A DNA stretch of 64,000 nt from Phoronis australis. Taxonomy: Eukaryota; Phoronida; Phoronidae. Below the pieces are notes generated by a model. The model did no database searches, had not been told where the DNA came from, and saw nothing but the letters and a program-made list of their open reading frames with translations. Both the position numbers and the translations under genes were made by a program. Location of the stretch: positions 54,996 to 118,995 of the forward strand of contig NMRA01000731.1 in NCBI GenBank assembly GCA_002633005.1, read 5' to 3'. Numbering within the stretch: the first letter of the stretch is position 1; every line of letters begins with the position of its first letter. Shown piece after piece: positions 1 through 15,741 of this stretch.

Positions 1-2705
<2,705 letters not shown>

Positions 2706-2885
2706 ATGTCACTACCTCACATCATTACACCATTCTCTTGGCTCTTCCTAAAGTCCACATTGTCAACGGGTCTGGTTTTATTACACACAGCGTGTCTTTT
2801 TCAGGAAAAGTAACTTAAGATTAAAGACAGGAATTTGGTTTTGCTATCCCGCTTCACAATTGGCAAATAAAATTTTAGTCATGTA
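2706..2885 (+). terminator. probable spastin 3'UTR and poly(A) signal
   Basis: A canonical AATAAA lies at 2866-2871, about 160 bp after the stop codon, followed by T/GT-containing sequence. This is the first good polyadenylation signal after the gene. A longer 3'UTR cannot be excluded, because another AATAAA-type signal occurs near 4511. Confidence 0.55.
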
Positions 2886-2916
2886 ATAGTTACCACCTCA
2901 TTGTCTGGAATGATTT

Positions 2917-3007
2917 TTCTCAGTAATTAATAATTATGGGTATATTCTCAGTAATTAATAATTATGGGTATATTCTCAGTAATTAATAATTATGGGTATA
3001 TTCTCAG
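2917..3007. repeat. 28-bp tandem repeat, about 3.2 copies
   Basis: The unit starts TTCTCAGTAATTAATAATTA and repeats exactly at 2917, 2945 and 2973, then breaks off after TTCTCAG. The copies are identical, so the expansion is recent. It lies just after the likely spastin poly(A) site. Confidence 0.95.
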
Positions 3008-3009
3008 AT

Positions 3010-3800
3010 ACTTTATTCTTATCCTAAACAATGTTTGTTTATCAGAAATAGTTCTATGGAGTGTAGGACCAAATTTCTGTCTTCAGCCTTAGGTCACTTC
3101 TCATGAAACAGATGCCAGTAGTTAGTGGAATGCGTATTAGGCAAACTAGGGGATAGATAGTGCGCTAAGTAGCGCTAAGTGCTCCTCGCACTACTCCTGT
3201 GTATTTTACATGATTGATATCTGAACATTCCGATTTAGACCAAAGAGACAACTTTATGGTACGACACGATGTGAAATGATACAATCAAAACCTTTTCTTG
3301 CTTTATGTTGACAAAAACTATTATTGTACAAATGCAGCCCAGTTTGGGAACTTCATTTGAAGAATGCAAGTCGAAACATATCTTTGTCTACATCTGTGAG
3401 TCAGTTTTACTCCAATTCGGCACTGCTCTATGCAAGATGATTGCCCTTCTTTAACTGAAACAAAAACCTATGTAGTCAGAGTGTTGATAGCTGCAAATTG
3501 TAAAATTGTACATTAAAACCAATGTGTATATAGATACTAGAACATTCTGTGAATAATTTCTACTTGCTTTTTTTGTTGTGCCAAGGTTTTTCGTTTGAGT
3601 TTTTTTATTGCTTTTTTTCCTTTTGTTTGAGTGCCACGACTTAAGAATTGACGACTTTAAATTTCTTTGTAAGTAGTGGGAGGAGGATCCTGCCTGTAGA
3701 AATGTAAGCAAACAGGTAGTCACGTGGGACCGTTAGCCAGCAAAATACCCCTTTGCTAATGAACTGGTTCCTACTCTCAATTTATTCAGGTGTTAAAAAG
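3010..3800. other. intergenic, nothing recognised
   Basis: No coding similarity or repeat structure was found apart from a small GC-richer palindromic patch near 3160-3195 (AGTGCG...CGCACT). Confidence 0.5.
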
Positions 3801-3807
3801 AGAAAGA

Positions 3808-3871
3808 TTTGTTCATTAGCGCCACCTGGTGAACACAAATTTGTTCATTAGCGCCACCTGTTGAACATAAA
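3808..3871 (-). repeat. 32-bp tandem duplication carrying two CTCF-like motifs
   Basis: Two near-identical units start at 3808 and 3840, each TTTGTTCATTAGCGCCACCT followed by GGTGAAC or GTTGAAC. Read on the minus strand, the first gives TTCACCAGGTGGCGCTA, close to the known CTCF core (CCASYAGRKGGCRS). The second, with CAACAGGTGGCGC, is a weaker match. That CTCF binds here is inference from motif resemblance only. Confidence 0.6.
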
Positions 3872-6370
3872 AGTCTCACATTAATCAGTTTGTTTCGTTA
3901 AAAACTGTTGAGTGAATTGGATGGCACTTAGCAGAGAAACTGTTTTTGTCTCTCAGTGTGCTGGTTGAATGCCCTGGGTTCAGTTTCATCATGTTTGTGC
4001 TTGTGTTTGTGTTTTGCCCTAGATCCTAATCATGCTTGCTTAGAACACCTCCGTTTCTTATATCTACAGTTCTTTACTGTTAACATTTGAATACACTTAA
4101 AAGGGCCGAGGTTGATGGCTTGGCAATTAGCCATGTTCAGCTGGAATACTACTGCTTTGCTCAACCTTTTGCCGATAAAACTGGCCAAGGACAGTGCGTA
4201 CTGCAAACCTTGGTGTTCAGGAAAATAAAGGATTACGACTATGTGAGGGAAAAGTCATTCATGGTAGAAACTGGTAATGTGCAATACAAAAATTGAATTG
4301 TAGACTTTTCTAGTGTAGATTTTTGGGAAGTTATTCCACTTTGTTAAAGTCAGATTTTAGCTTTTAGTCTGAATCAGTGTGTCATAAATATGCTGAATTG
4401 TGGAGTGAAGTGCTGTCATTTTATTTTTATATGTTAATTTGAAACCGTGTCCTTTGGAAAATATTTTTCTTTATTTTCTCACGGTAGTGTTGCAATGTCT
4501 TTTATGTTAAAATAAAAAGAATGTGAATGACAATTTTCGCCTTATTTTCGCTTCTCATAAGTATTATTCCATTTGGGAAATTTAAGGTTGTTTGGGACTC
4601 TAGAAAAATTTGCAGATTTTGCAAACTTTGGAACATTATATCTCAAAAGTGGCTGATCAGATTCACACGAAACTATCACATTCCATGCTTTCATACACTT
4701 CTTCAAAAGGCCTTCAGTGATTGTTTTTAAAATGTTTCACCTTAGCATGAGGGGTTATCACAAAATAGGATTTTTATGATGTTTGTGAATAAAATAGAAA
4801 GATGCATGAAACAAAAACAATTAATGATAATTTAGAGATTCTTTCTCAATATTTATATAAAACTAAATTTGGTCATGGTATTGATGCTGTTGTTTTGTCT
4901 TTCCTTTTGTACTTGTTACTGATAAGACATGCCACATGGGTAAAAAGTGAAAAATCAAATTTTTTCAGGTTTTCAATTTTCAGAGTTTTAGTATATCAAT
5001 TGGTGACTTTTCGAATCTTCTTTTTCACGTGAACATTCCTCTTCTGCATATCAATATCGTTCCCTGATGAAAAAATGTCCAGTTCCCAGCGATCCCTAAA
5101 TTTCTTGTAACGATCCTCCATAATAAAACGTTAGACTAGGTCTAAAACTGTCTCACAACTAACTTCAGTCGAACAATCTAATTTTTCCTTATAAGCATAG
5201 AAAATTCACTTCCTTGTAATGGGCTTACAAGGAAGTGTCATTTGAATATACTAAGGGCTACTTTTATAATACTCATTGCCCTCAGCTATAGCCTAAGTGG
5301 TATACGTGACAGCTCGTTCGGAATAGGGGAAACTAAAGTGCACACGTCCTTCATAAGTGGGCAGAGCACCTGTTTCAATTGACCTGGCTGTCTAGGACGT
5401 CGACGGAACACTTTTATTCGAGTAATGACAAATGGCAAATTAATAACGCGTTTTCGTCCCTGTCATGCACTCAGTTTAATTTGACCCAATTTCCGATGTT
5501 AAAAGTTCATGTGCGGCCGGGTCAAATAAATACGGGTGATGGCCATTGATGCATACAGGCGGATCCAAACAGTGGGGAGGGATCGGATTAGAATGTCCAA
5601 ATGGCAGGATTACGGCTTGTCTGACCTTTCTTTTCTTTGGCCAAACACTTTACTCCATATTGATTTTTGAATTGGCTAAAATACTATGCTGCTAAAACAT
5701 ATTTCGATGTATATTTTTGTCCGATTTGCTTCAAGAGAGTACCACCTATTAACAATCTTGACCACAGGTATATATTTATATTTGTACATAAATAGTTATG
5801 GCTATTCACTGATGGTCTTAGACTAGGCCACGCAGCTCATTTTGGTTTGCACTGGGTGTATAAAAGTAAGGAAGTTATTGCGAACGCGCTCTTGAAATCG
5901 CCTTTGCAATAACGCAATGAGGTAATGCGCATGCTTAGTTGAATCTCAAACAGGAGACAAATTCAAAGGAACTGGGGGAATTTATGTTTTCATATTAACT
6001 ACAAAAAATGGTTTAGGATAGGTGTCCTTCTGCATTATAAATGGAAAGGAATTGATATTTTAACCTAATGTTTACGTCTTTGTGCCTCTTCATTAACAAA
6101 GAAGTTGGATCAGGTTATTTAATGACTTTTTTAATTGCAAATTCGATAACGATCAACGAGTTGATAATGGGTGATTGAAGTCGTAGACTGGAGTTTCAAT
6201 TTCCTTGACATGGGATAGAGCTTTGAACAGACAGAATATATTACGACCAAACAATAACAGGTCTTCACTAGGTTGTTTGATAAATGATTTTTATAAATCG
6301 AGTTACTATTATTTCCATTGGACGTGGATATTTTAACTGAACATCCGAAAACAAAAGGGTAATAGTTTGA
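3872..6370. other. intergenic, no supported gene
   Basis: Only short chance frames occur, for example a 69-codon + frame at 4087-4296 with no family resemblance. A fragment near 5560-5620 begins GGCGGATCC, as many hAT-like element ends do, but no partner end was found. Confidence 0.45.
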
Positions 6371-6373
6371 TAT

Positions 6374-6450
6374 AACGTGCCCGCATTTTGAGAAGCAGTT
6401 TTCTCCACTGAATAACGGGCATCAACTGGTTCTCAAAATGCGGGCTGTCG
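6374..6450. repeat. small foldback element, copy 1
   Basis: The arms CCCGCATTTTGAGAA at 6380 and TTCTCAAAATGCGGG ending at 6444 are perfect inverted repeats around a short loop. The left arm and loop resemble 50446-50537 (shared TTTTGAGAA-CAGTTT and GGC-ATCAA-CTGG), so this is a dispersed family. Confidence 0.75.
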
Positions 6451-7390
6451 TAACTTTGATTTTGATTTGCATTGCAGCTTATTAACGGTGGCTGGTGAAG
6501 GCAGTGGTTACGTCTGAATACGAAAATTGTCATCCGTACGTCAGTTGTATCGCTTTCGCTTTCCTAAAAACGCAGTGTCGCAGTTGCAATAACCCGGTGT
6601 AGGCCTATTCGACCTTCTTAATTACAGTATTATACCTTTGATAAACCGGGTTCATTTTTCTAACAGTGTCGACGCCATCACTGTTTCTAAGTTAGTTTGC
6701 CACCTGTAACCTGTTAAATTAACTAATGAATTTAATAATGAATTTAATCCTCATTAATAGGCCACCGGCCTGTTTATACAAAAATAGAAAACAATAAGTA
6801 CTTACACGCAAAGGCACGCGCACACGTAGTGTTGGTGTTATAAAAGCAATGGTAACAAAATAACCACATTCAAAATCATCTTCCTCCCATCGGCTAAATC
6901 TTACCAAAGTTAGTAATAACATTAAAGCTACATTTCGCCATGCGTAGCTGGGCAAAAACGAAACTCGAATTAATTAAGCCCCTCATTATCAAAAAATAGG
7001 TCAAGTGATACTGCTTATGATGATAGGATTCTATGTCGGATTCAAGTCGCAATACAATTTTCGAATTCGCAATTTTAATGTTATCCAACCCTAAGGACCT
7101 CTGAAACGATTTCTTGAGTTGCTGATGGTTTTGGTGTTCATGCTGGTAACGGAAATGGACTCCTATCACGGCAAGGAATGTTTTGAAGGCTTTCACAATA
7201 ATTGAACTGTTAAATTTACCTAGACGGTCAATATACAAGGGACATAACAACAAAAAATAAGATTCACTCTCAACTATGTCACAATTACAGGATTCACTTA
7301 TTTCGTACAGGACATTAACATGTCTATTTTCAGAGAATTTTCGGTACTCTTCGTCTCCTTTATTCTGCTCTTCCCCGCTCTTTCTGGGCC
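6451..7390. other. intergenic, nothing recognised
   Basis: AT-rich sequence. The longest open frame is 119 codons on the minus strand at 6894-7253. It shows no recognisable motif and no exon-like borders. Confidence 0.45.
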
Positions 7391-7394
7391 AGAG

Positions 7395-7785
7395 TTTTAA
7401 TCTTTTTACTTGAAATGGAATTCGAAATTATGTTTGGCATTTTCTACTCTACTTTTGTGCGAACTCAAGATAAGTGTCTATTAATCCATGCTCGAGTACA
7501 TAATAACTTACGTGGATATTTTTTTAGTTCTAGTTTGCAGTTGATAAACCCAACATGACGGCTAAAAGTTCGAGTTTAAACTTGAAATTTCGAGTTTTTA
7601 CTCGAATTTGTAGCACGAATATAAGGGTCATCAAGTGCAAAGCTGGACTAGAAACTTATATGCGTAAAGTATAGTGTATTCGAGCACAGTCTAATAACCA
7701 CGTATCTTGAGTTCGGACAAAAGTAGCAGAGAAATTGCCAAAAATAATCTCGAATTCGTTTCAAGTACAAATATTAGATTCCGAG
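7395..7785. mobile_element. foldback (long inverted repeat) element
   Basis: The left arm, about 7395-7555, is matched by the reverse complement of about 7615-7785. Shared blocks in the same order are TACTTGAAA-GAATTCGA, TTTGGCA-TTTCT, CTACTTTTGT-CGAACTCAAG and TTGA-(A/G)ACCC. Arms are about 160-170 bp at roughly 75-80% identity by eye, around a 60-bp AT-rich centre with its own TCGAGT/ACTCGA palindromes. No coding capacity is visible. It behaves as a non-autonomous foldback/MITE, and the arm divergence means an old insertion. Confidence 0.8.
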
Positions 7786-7800
7786 TCCTGGCCGCAACAT

Positions 7801-9250
7801 TATATGCCGTTCTTTCTAAATGTAACGCGAATTTATAAATATATTATGGAAAATAGAAATACCGTCACTCACGTGATGACCCTTGATCCCTGTTCCCTAA
7901 TGGGTAATAGGAATTATCTAAGAGTTAAATAAATTGAGCCACGGCATATCAAGAAACCTTGATATGAAAATGTTTATAGTTGCTTTCTGTGCTTCTTACA
8001 ACTTCTTATCACTTGAATTGTATTAACTTTGAAAAGACACCTTTTATATTTTCTTAGGTAGCACTCATTTCCAAGTACAACTATTAATTGACAGTTTCCA
8101 CAATTTGCAAATACGCTGCTTAATCATCAATTATCGTCGCAAATGTATATAGTCGTTTCTGCAAATAACATCGACAAAATAACAAAATGTACAGATTTAA
8201 TACACCAACAGCGACACCTTTTGAATAAATGTTTTAATCTAAAACGAACAACAAATTCTTACATACTCTCCAATATTTTAGAAATATTCACATTAATAAA
8301 ATATGAAATAAGTTTATATTGCTGTCCACTCCTAGTCGAAAGTGTTTTTTGTAGCCCACGAATAGACAGTAAAGTTTTCCCATCGATTTATGCAAATATT
8401 CATCTATGAACGTATGCATAATAAAATATCACCCGTATTTTTTTCTGAAACCTGCCTGAGGTTTACAAGTAACGCCATTGGGTTCCAACCAACAATATAA
8501 GGATAATTAAACAAAAAATGAGAAAAAAGAACATTCAACTGTTTGAAACAAAGAGATTCCTCCATAATTGCAACTTTGGGCCATCCTTTCTACCCGATAT
8601 AAACAAAGGGAAAATAACTCCCAATGCCCACTGTCAGCGACAGACTACTGTATGAAAAATATGATGAAATAACTAGTAGTGGCGAGGGCATCGTTGAGTT
8701 ATTTCTAGAAAAAAATGCCACCTGTGACCTCTTAAAAACAAAGAGAAGTGTAAATATATAACCTTCTGGCGGACAGGTATTTCGCTTAACAGTAATTAAG
8801 AGGCAAGATATTAGCATTCCATGTGTTGAAATTCCTGTCTTCATACCCCAAAGCGTTGCCTCAAACTCTCTCGAATATTACTGGCAACGAAATTTTTAAC
8901 GAACATACACTATTAGCTTATAATGAAAGTTACTCAATTTACGTTTCTGCATTATTCATCATCTCCCAAAAAGAAGCCTTGAACGAGTATGCATTTCGAA
9001 ACATTTCTGTGCTCTCTGCGACGAGTACAGGGTAGGCCAAAAATGTTATCCGTTGCACTCGTTGGAAAAATTCGAAAGATTCTGCTAGACCTATATGACC
9101 ACCAAAGTCCTTTGTTTTAGTTCCTTCCTAAGTCGAAAGAGATTTTCATCATACTTGATAACAACATTGACCAAACGGAATTCATTGATTCTTCAACAGG
9201 GAAATTCACCTCCACCAATTATTTATTCCAGTTTGACATTTTGTGGGACT
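7801..9250. other. intergenic, nothing recognised
   Basis: AT-rich; short frames on both strands show no domain or exon features. Confidence 0.45.
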
Positions 9251-9256
9251 TTGAAG

Positions 9257-9395
9257 TCGGCGCACCATAGGGGGCTGCGGGGTTATAGCCTCCCGCTAAT
9301 TTCAGTGTTGCGCCGCCCATGGTCATATAGGCGGCGCACCATAAGAGGCCGGGGCTATAGTCACCCCACGTATTTCCGTGCTGCGCCGCCCATGG
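9257..9395. repeat. GC-rich 74-bp tandem hairpin duplication
   Basis: Two diverged units (about 9259-9323 and 9333-9395, offset 74 bp) each run from GGCGCACCATA to GCGCCGCCCATGG. Each can fold on itself, because GGCGGCGCA pairs with TGCGCCGCC. The block is sharply GC-rich within AT-rich DNA, which suggests a small inserted element duplicated in place. Confidence 0.8.
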
Positions 9396-9399
9396 ATAC

Positions 9400-11370
9400 G
9401 TGACTGAAATTTATCAAGTTTTACTGGACGGTAATTTAATTTTGACACATCCTGAATTAAAATGTGCCTATTTTGGTGTCCTGAAATATTCCCTAAAGTT
9501 TCGGAGGATACTTACATATTAGTTAATTTTCGTTACTTACAAGAGATATTTAAAAAATCATGTCATAATTTTACATACGCAACACCGTTGTTCAATAATC
9601 ATTTTGAAATATGAAAGATTTGGGTTCGAAAAATAAGCTGCTTCGAAATCTCTCGTGTGTTGTTAAAATATATTCTGGATATTACGTTTTTCCTTCCTTA
9701 ACTTTAGAAGACCGAAGTAGTAAAAGTCTTTGTAAGCTTTGTCAAAAGAATTATGAGAATTTCTTTATCGTACCATTATTTATACTTTCTGGTATTTTTC
9801 ATGAGTTTTGTTTTCATAAATAAACACGAACGAATCCATTAATTATATATTTTTTCGCCCAGACTTTCCCTTTGATAACCTGCTTACTACCCTGGGACAT
9901 CCCGTTCCACACAATGGAGAGTGTCGACTGTTTTACGGCGGTCATAAAAATTTAGTCATGACATAAGGCATCAACACTCCTTGTTATCTATAGTAGCACT
10001 GTTATCGAATGCAGGTGTTATTTTGGAATAATAGACTGCTTCGTTTTTCTTTTATCTTACTTTTCATTTGACCATTTTGATGCGCCGACGTAGCGCTCAA
10101 TACATCTTTTTATTAAAATGTATTTAGAAAACTTCTGGACTGAAGTGCGACGAAAATCCCCGCCAGGGTACAGTGCTGCATGAGACAGTGTGTCAGACAT
10201 TTTACTCTATTTGAAATGATTCAAAATTAAATAAATGACCGTGAGAATACTGAATCTATCTACTTTCGCGTTCCCAGTGGAAGAGAAGTAGTTATATCAT
10301 TTTATTTGCAACTAAATACATTATAACAGTAGCAGAAAATTAATATTCATATTCCCGATCTTGATGGGGAACCTCTGAAGACTAAAATGACGCTTGTCTC
10401 AGAGGCTACCGAGAAAAAGCAATCGAGTCACAGACAAACTTTCAATCAGTATGAATTAACAAAAAAGATTAACATAGCTACACTTAACTATGGAGCTCCA
10501 ACAACAAAAGTTTTTTATAGCAGCATTGAGAATGAAAGATAAGATGGATTAAATAACTAACAAAAAGTAAATGGTAAATTTCGGTATCCATGGTAAAACG
10601 TTTAACTAAGAGATTAGCGATATAATACTGGGTGACTGGGCTCGTTTCAAGTGGCACACATAGCAATTCGGAACGTTGCACATTAATTGGTACATATTTG
10701 ACAAAAATGAATTACAACAAAACTTAAATGGAGTTCATAGCAATGTGTGGAGTTTTTTCAGTTACTATGCGCGGAAACGTTTGGTTATTGGTCATCTTTG
10801 ACATGTGATGTCGTCAACGGTAATGTGTGGAAATTCCAGTTGTAAATTCTGTGGTAACTGGAGGGCGAAACGTCGTAATCATGCCTCAACAAGGGGAGGA
10901 AGTACTGTTCGTTTTGGTTTGGAGAACAAAGGAGTAAAACGGAATTTTATTGCTCTCATTAAAAAAACAATACATTTGAAAGACGTTGTCTAATAACGTG
11001 GTATATATTTTTTACAAACGGGTTAAGTTTACGTTTCATATTTTGACAGTATGATATTTCTGAAATTCGTTTTTGTATTATTTTAAACAGTCATGTTTTT
11101 GTGACAATACAAGAACGTCATGTAAAGTTTTTAAAAATATATATATTTCTATGAGACCACATAGATCGAATTATTTGTTGTTTCAGCACGTTTACTACGC
11201 CGATGTTCCGCAAAAAAAAATGATTTACGGATGTTGGTGTGTTTTTATTCATTTTTAGTCATGGAATATGGTCTGGGAATATCTTTCACTGCTTTAAGAG
11301 AAACAATATAAACTGAAACATTTTCTATTCTACAGCTTCTCATTTTGCGCGTAAAAGTTAATAGATGACA
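9400..11370. other. intergenic, nothing recognised
   Basis: No coding or repeat match. A Cys-rich 62-codon frame near 10805 has no zinc-finger spacing and is taken as chance. Confidence 0.45.
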
Positions 11371-11372
11371 AT

Positions 11373-11545
11373 GGCGGATTTAAGGGGGGAGAAAGGGGGC
11401 CATGCTCCCCCACCTCCCGGCAAAATTCTCCCAGATTCCATTTGGGTGTATGGGAGTGCGAAAATCTGACGGGGAAAATCCTGACTAATACTCTGCCCTG
11501 CCCCCCTCTCTTTTTTAACTCAAAATCATGGATCCGCTTCTCTAT
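11373..11545. mobile_element. possible small non-autonomous element, GCGGAT ends
   Basis: A G-run/C-run block begins near GGCGGATTTAAGGGGG and ends near CATGGATCCGC, so GCGGAT and ATCCGC form short inverted ends. This resembles common hAT-type MITE termini, but the ends match over only about 6-8 bp and no target duplication is visible. The call is weak. Confidence 0.3.
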
Positions 11546-12125
11546 GAACCAGCATTATCATAGACCGCATACGTCTATGATTAATATATAACCTAAGCAA
11601 CCGCGACCTCCACTCCATGAAATGTGGGTTATGAAAATGTCTACGGTGGAACAAAATGTGTTTAGCCGCAGCTAAACGCATCACAATTATACTTATGTAC
11701 AAACGTGGCGCTACACGTTTTTATCACCGACAAGCAAATTTCCTCGCCCCGTCTCCGCATATCGTTGATCTGCCACCAATATTATCCCAAGAGCATCTTA
11801 AAACCCTCTTTAGGTAGAATTTAACTATTTTTGCTCGTTTTGGTCTTGAAAAAAGTGCAGGCAGTTCCAAGTTTCTGTTTCACATGTTGTACAAACCTAA
11901 ACATGAACAGTATACTGGGCTAACGACCTCAAAAACCTTGCACAAAGTCCAATAAAACTGATTTCAGAGTGATTTTTTCCACCTTTTACGACTATGGCTA
12001 GTGCAGCCGACCACTTAAGAAAACAAGAAAATAGACTAATTCAGCTGTGTGCAAAACCAACATTGGCATGCGATTACTATGCACTGAGGGACAAGGCATT
12101 CAGACTGTGAAAACCGTCCTGATTA

Positions 12126-13530
12126 TAGATATCAGATGATAGTTGGGTGCCGACAAGATATGATTTTACAAAATACAAAGGTATGAAGGGTATCTGAATT
12201 TCCAGATAAATTTCAATTTCCCTTTGCTAATAGCAATGTTTTAAAAAAGTCACGACTGAAAAATGGGCCAAGGGGTCAACAACTAGCATTCTTTCAATCA
12301 AAACCGACTAAGGTCAAGCAAATGTCATTCGTTGCCTTCACACGATGTACAAAACTCAATATACCCAATAAATCAAGCGGGTGACAATTTCATTAGAAAT
12401 TGGGGGGAGTGAATTCGACCGTGACTAAAAAAAATATTGAGTACCACCTTACACTTTCGTTCACATACAACGCTTGTGGGATAAATATGGTGTACTATCG
12501 TTGTGTTACATCTACCCGCGTCCTGATTGGCTGTAAACATTAGCTTGATAGACAAGTCGGAACTATTCATTCTCCACTGTGGTTAAAAATTCGCCAGACC
12601 TCCTCATCGTAAAATAATGCGGGTGCTTGCCGTTTTAGTTTGATAATTGCACACATAGTTCTTGCCGATTCTCTAATTCCTCGTCATTTTCCTCTTTTCT
12701 CTCATGTTTTAATCGTACCATTGCAAAGCTCTGTAGGCACCTGCGAACAGCATACAATTACGAGCTGGTAGTGGAAAATAAACGCATAAAAATAAATAAA
12801 TAAATATGTAAATAAAATGTGGTTAATCATGAAAATTTTTTAAAAATTGCCATCTATGTTTTCACTTTCAAATTCGTATTTTGAACAATAATTACTTTTA
12901 GTTCATGTGCGCATGGACGTATGAAACAAGACTGACCTCATATGTTAGGTTTTCCTTTTTAATGTCTGTTTTATCCAACTGTCCCAATGACCCCCCCCCC
13001 CCCTCGTCAGCTTCCTTTGTTTAATACTTATGGATAATTAAGTACCATTCTAATCAATGGATTATTAAATTGTAACATCCTCGCATAAATTGATGGGTTT
13101 AGGATCGACTGTTCATGCATTAGTCATTTTGATTTTAGTTAAAAATTATTGTCTATGCACGAAAAACTATTCACGCATTCAATGTTAGCCTTTTGTTTTA
13201 GAATAGAGACATAAAATAATGATAAAACAGAAACTCGTGAGCAGAATCGGTAATTAGCTCATAAGTTGAAGGTCAGCTTACTGAATCTACTTCATAAAAA
13301 ACGTATTATGTTCTCGCTATGTACAGATTGATTTTAAAATATGAAAAAAATAACCTGTTGTCTCGATAAATCTATGCAGTTAAATTATTTTGTCCACTTT
13401 TTCTCGAATATCTTTTCGAATTGAATATGTTCACGAGCGCGTAACTAGGACAAGGCGTGGAAAGAATTCCATAACCACGCCTCGTAATTCTGACTACGAT
13501 CTCTTAAACTTCAATTCCGGACCAGCAACC
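12126..13530. repeat. 1.4-kb tandem duplication, copy 1
   Basis: This copy is nearly identical to 13532-14893. It starts TAGATATCAGATGATAGTTG and ends CGGACCAGCAACC just before the N at 13531. It contains about 45 bp (around 12888-12935) absent from copy 2, a longer C run (12991-13003) and one fewer AAAT unit. No gene is recognised inside; a 65-66-codon minus frame recurs in both copies only because the DNA is duplicated. Confidence 0.95.
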
Positions 13531-13531
13531 N
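13531..13531. other. single-N gap at duplication junction
   Basis: One N separates the end of copy 1 from the start of copy 2. This is what a scaffolder leaves when two contigs that actually overlap are set end to end. Confidence 0.9.
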
Positions 13532-14893
13532 TAGATATCAGATGAAAGTTGGGTGCCGACAAGATATGATTTTACAAAATACAAAGGTATGAAGGGTATC
13601 TGAATTTCCAGATAAATTTCAATTTCCCTTTGCTAATAGCAATGGTTTAAAAAAGTCACGACTGAAAAAAATGGGCCAAGGGGTCAACAACTAGCACTCT
13701 TTCAATCAAAACCGACTAAGGTCAAGCAAATGTCATTCGTTGCCTTCACACGATGTACAAAACTCAATATACCCAATAAATCAAGCGGGTGGCAATTTCA
13801 TTAGAAATTGGGGGGAGTGAATTCGACCGTGACTAATAAAAAAAATATTGAGTACCACCTTACACTTTCGTTCACATACAACGTTTGTGGGATAAATATG
13901 GTGTACTATCATTGTGTTACATCTACCCGCGTCCTGATTGGCTGTAAATATTAGCTTGATAGACAAGTCGGAACTATTCATTCTCCACTGTGGTTAAAAA
14001 TTCACCAGACCTCCTTATCGTAAAATAATGCAGGTGCTTGCCGTTTTAGTTTGATAATTGCACACATAGTTCTTGCCGATTCTCTAATTCCTCGTCATTT
14101 TCCTCTTTTCTCTCATGTTTTAATCGTATCATTGCAAAGCTATGTAGGCACCTGCGAACAATATACAATTACGAGATGGTAGTGGAAAATAAACGTATAA
14201 AAATAAATAAATAAATAAATATGTAAATAAAATGTGGTTAATCATGAAATTTTTTTAAAAATTGCCATCTATGTTTTCACTTTCAAATTCGTATTTTGAC
14301 CTCATATGTTAGGTTTTCCTTTTAAATGTCTGTTTTATCCAACTGTCCCAATGACCCCTCCCCCCCTCGTCAGCTTCCTTTGTTTAATACTTATGGATAA
14401 TTAAGTACCATTCTAATCAATGGATTATTAAATTGTAACATCCTCGCATAAATTGATGGGTTTAGGATCGACTGTTCATGCATTAGTCATTTTGATTTTA
14501 GTTAAAAATTATTGTCTATGCACGAAAAACTATTCACGCATTCAATGTTAGCCTTTTGTTTTAGAATAGAGACATAAAATAATGATAAAACAGAAACTCG
14601 TGAGCAGAATCGGTAATTAGCTCATAAGTTGAAGGTCAGCTTACTGAATCTACTTCATAAAAAACGTATTATGTTCTCGCTATGTACAGATTGATTTTAA
14701 AATATGAAAAAAATAACCTGTTGTCTCGATAAATCTATGCAGTTAAATTATTTTGTCCACTTTTTCTCGAATATCTTTTCGAATTGAATATGTTCACGAG
14801 CGCGTAACTAGGACAAGGCGTGGAAAGAATTCCATAACCACGCCTCGTAATTCTGACTACGATCTCTTAAACTTCAATTCCGGACCAGCAACC
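13532..14893. repeat. 1.4-kb tandem duplication, copy 2
   Basis: Starts TAGATATCAGATGAAAGTTG and ends CGGACCAGCAACC, then continues into unique sequence. Differences from copy 1 are scattered substitutions, the 45-bp deletion and microsatellite-length changes, which is the pattern of two alleles. Confidence 0.95.
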
Positions 14894-15740
14894 GCGGTAC
14901 AAAACCCAAACCAGCACCCTTAAACTCCACAAACGTGTCAAAATGCTCCATATCTGGTGACCAACTTCCACTCCCGTGAACCAGGGGATGTTTCTCTGTC
15001 TTGAGACTTCAGGCTAAAATCAGTCTACAGATGCTTCACGAAGGGTAAAAGTTTGAAAATCTGTCTACAACTGGAAGCCAAAAACAAAAGGGAGCAGATA
15101 AAAAGTTAAAACCAAAAGACAAAATCCAACTTTCTGCTATAGGCTTTTCGAGTCCTCAAATTCCATAGGCACGTCTTTAAATTCCACCCATTCTCAAGAA
15201 GCATTGGTATGACTTTAAACGACCGGCAAACAAGTCTTTCATCTGGTTTGAAACATGGAGTAATAACGAGTACAATGACAACACGGTGTGGTGTAGTACA
15301 ATAGGTAAAAAAAATAAGCTTGGTTGTCACGGTAACTAGTCAAGTGCTAGTTGTTAAGATAAAATGTCTATCTTTAATCACTTGTTGACATTCACCGTGT
15401 AAACGCCAGGATACGCCGATCAAAAATGACTACCCATCAAAATGCGTAATGACGGAATTCCTCCAAAACAGTTCGTGTGAACATGTACCACATGATAATA
15501 TTTTGCCATTAACAATTGGATATTTTGAGTATTTAGTAGCCCCAAAATTTGCTAACAATGATTGATTCGAACGAAAAAGTTATACAGGTCTGAAAAAGTC
15601 AGAATTCACTGATCTGAGTTCTCAATCACTTTCAGCAAATTACTTTTTCTAGAAATTGACCTTTGGTGTTCTTTTCGAAGGACGGTGATCCAAGACAACT
15701 TAATTCCTTTCTTATTCGAAACTCAAAACAAATGCGCCAA
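14894..15740. other. intergenic, nothing recognised
   Basis: No supported gene or repeat. A 74-codon minus frame at 15106-15330 has no family resemblance. Confidence 0.45.
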
Positions 15741-15741
15741 A

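Noticed and set aside
4087-4296. 69-codon + frame after the spastin gene
   Set aside because: No similarity to any family I recognise and no exon-like borders; possibly distal 3'UTR or intergenic.
10805-10993. Cys-containing frame (CGNSSCKFCGNW) that might suggest a zinc-binding protein
   Set aside because: Wrong spacing for C2H2 or other known fingers, no splice signals, short and isolated.
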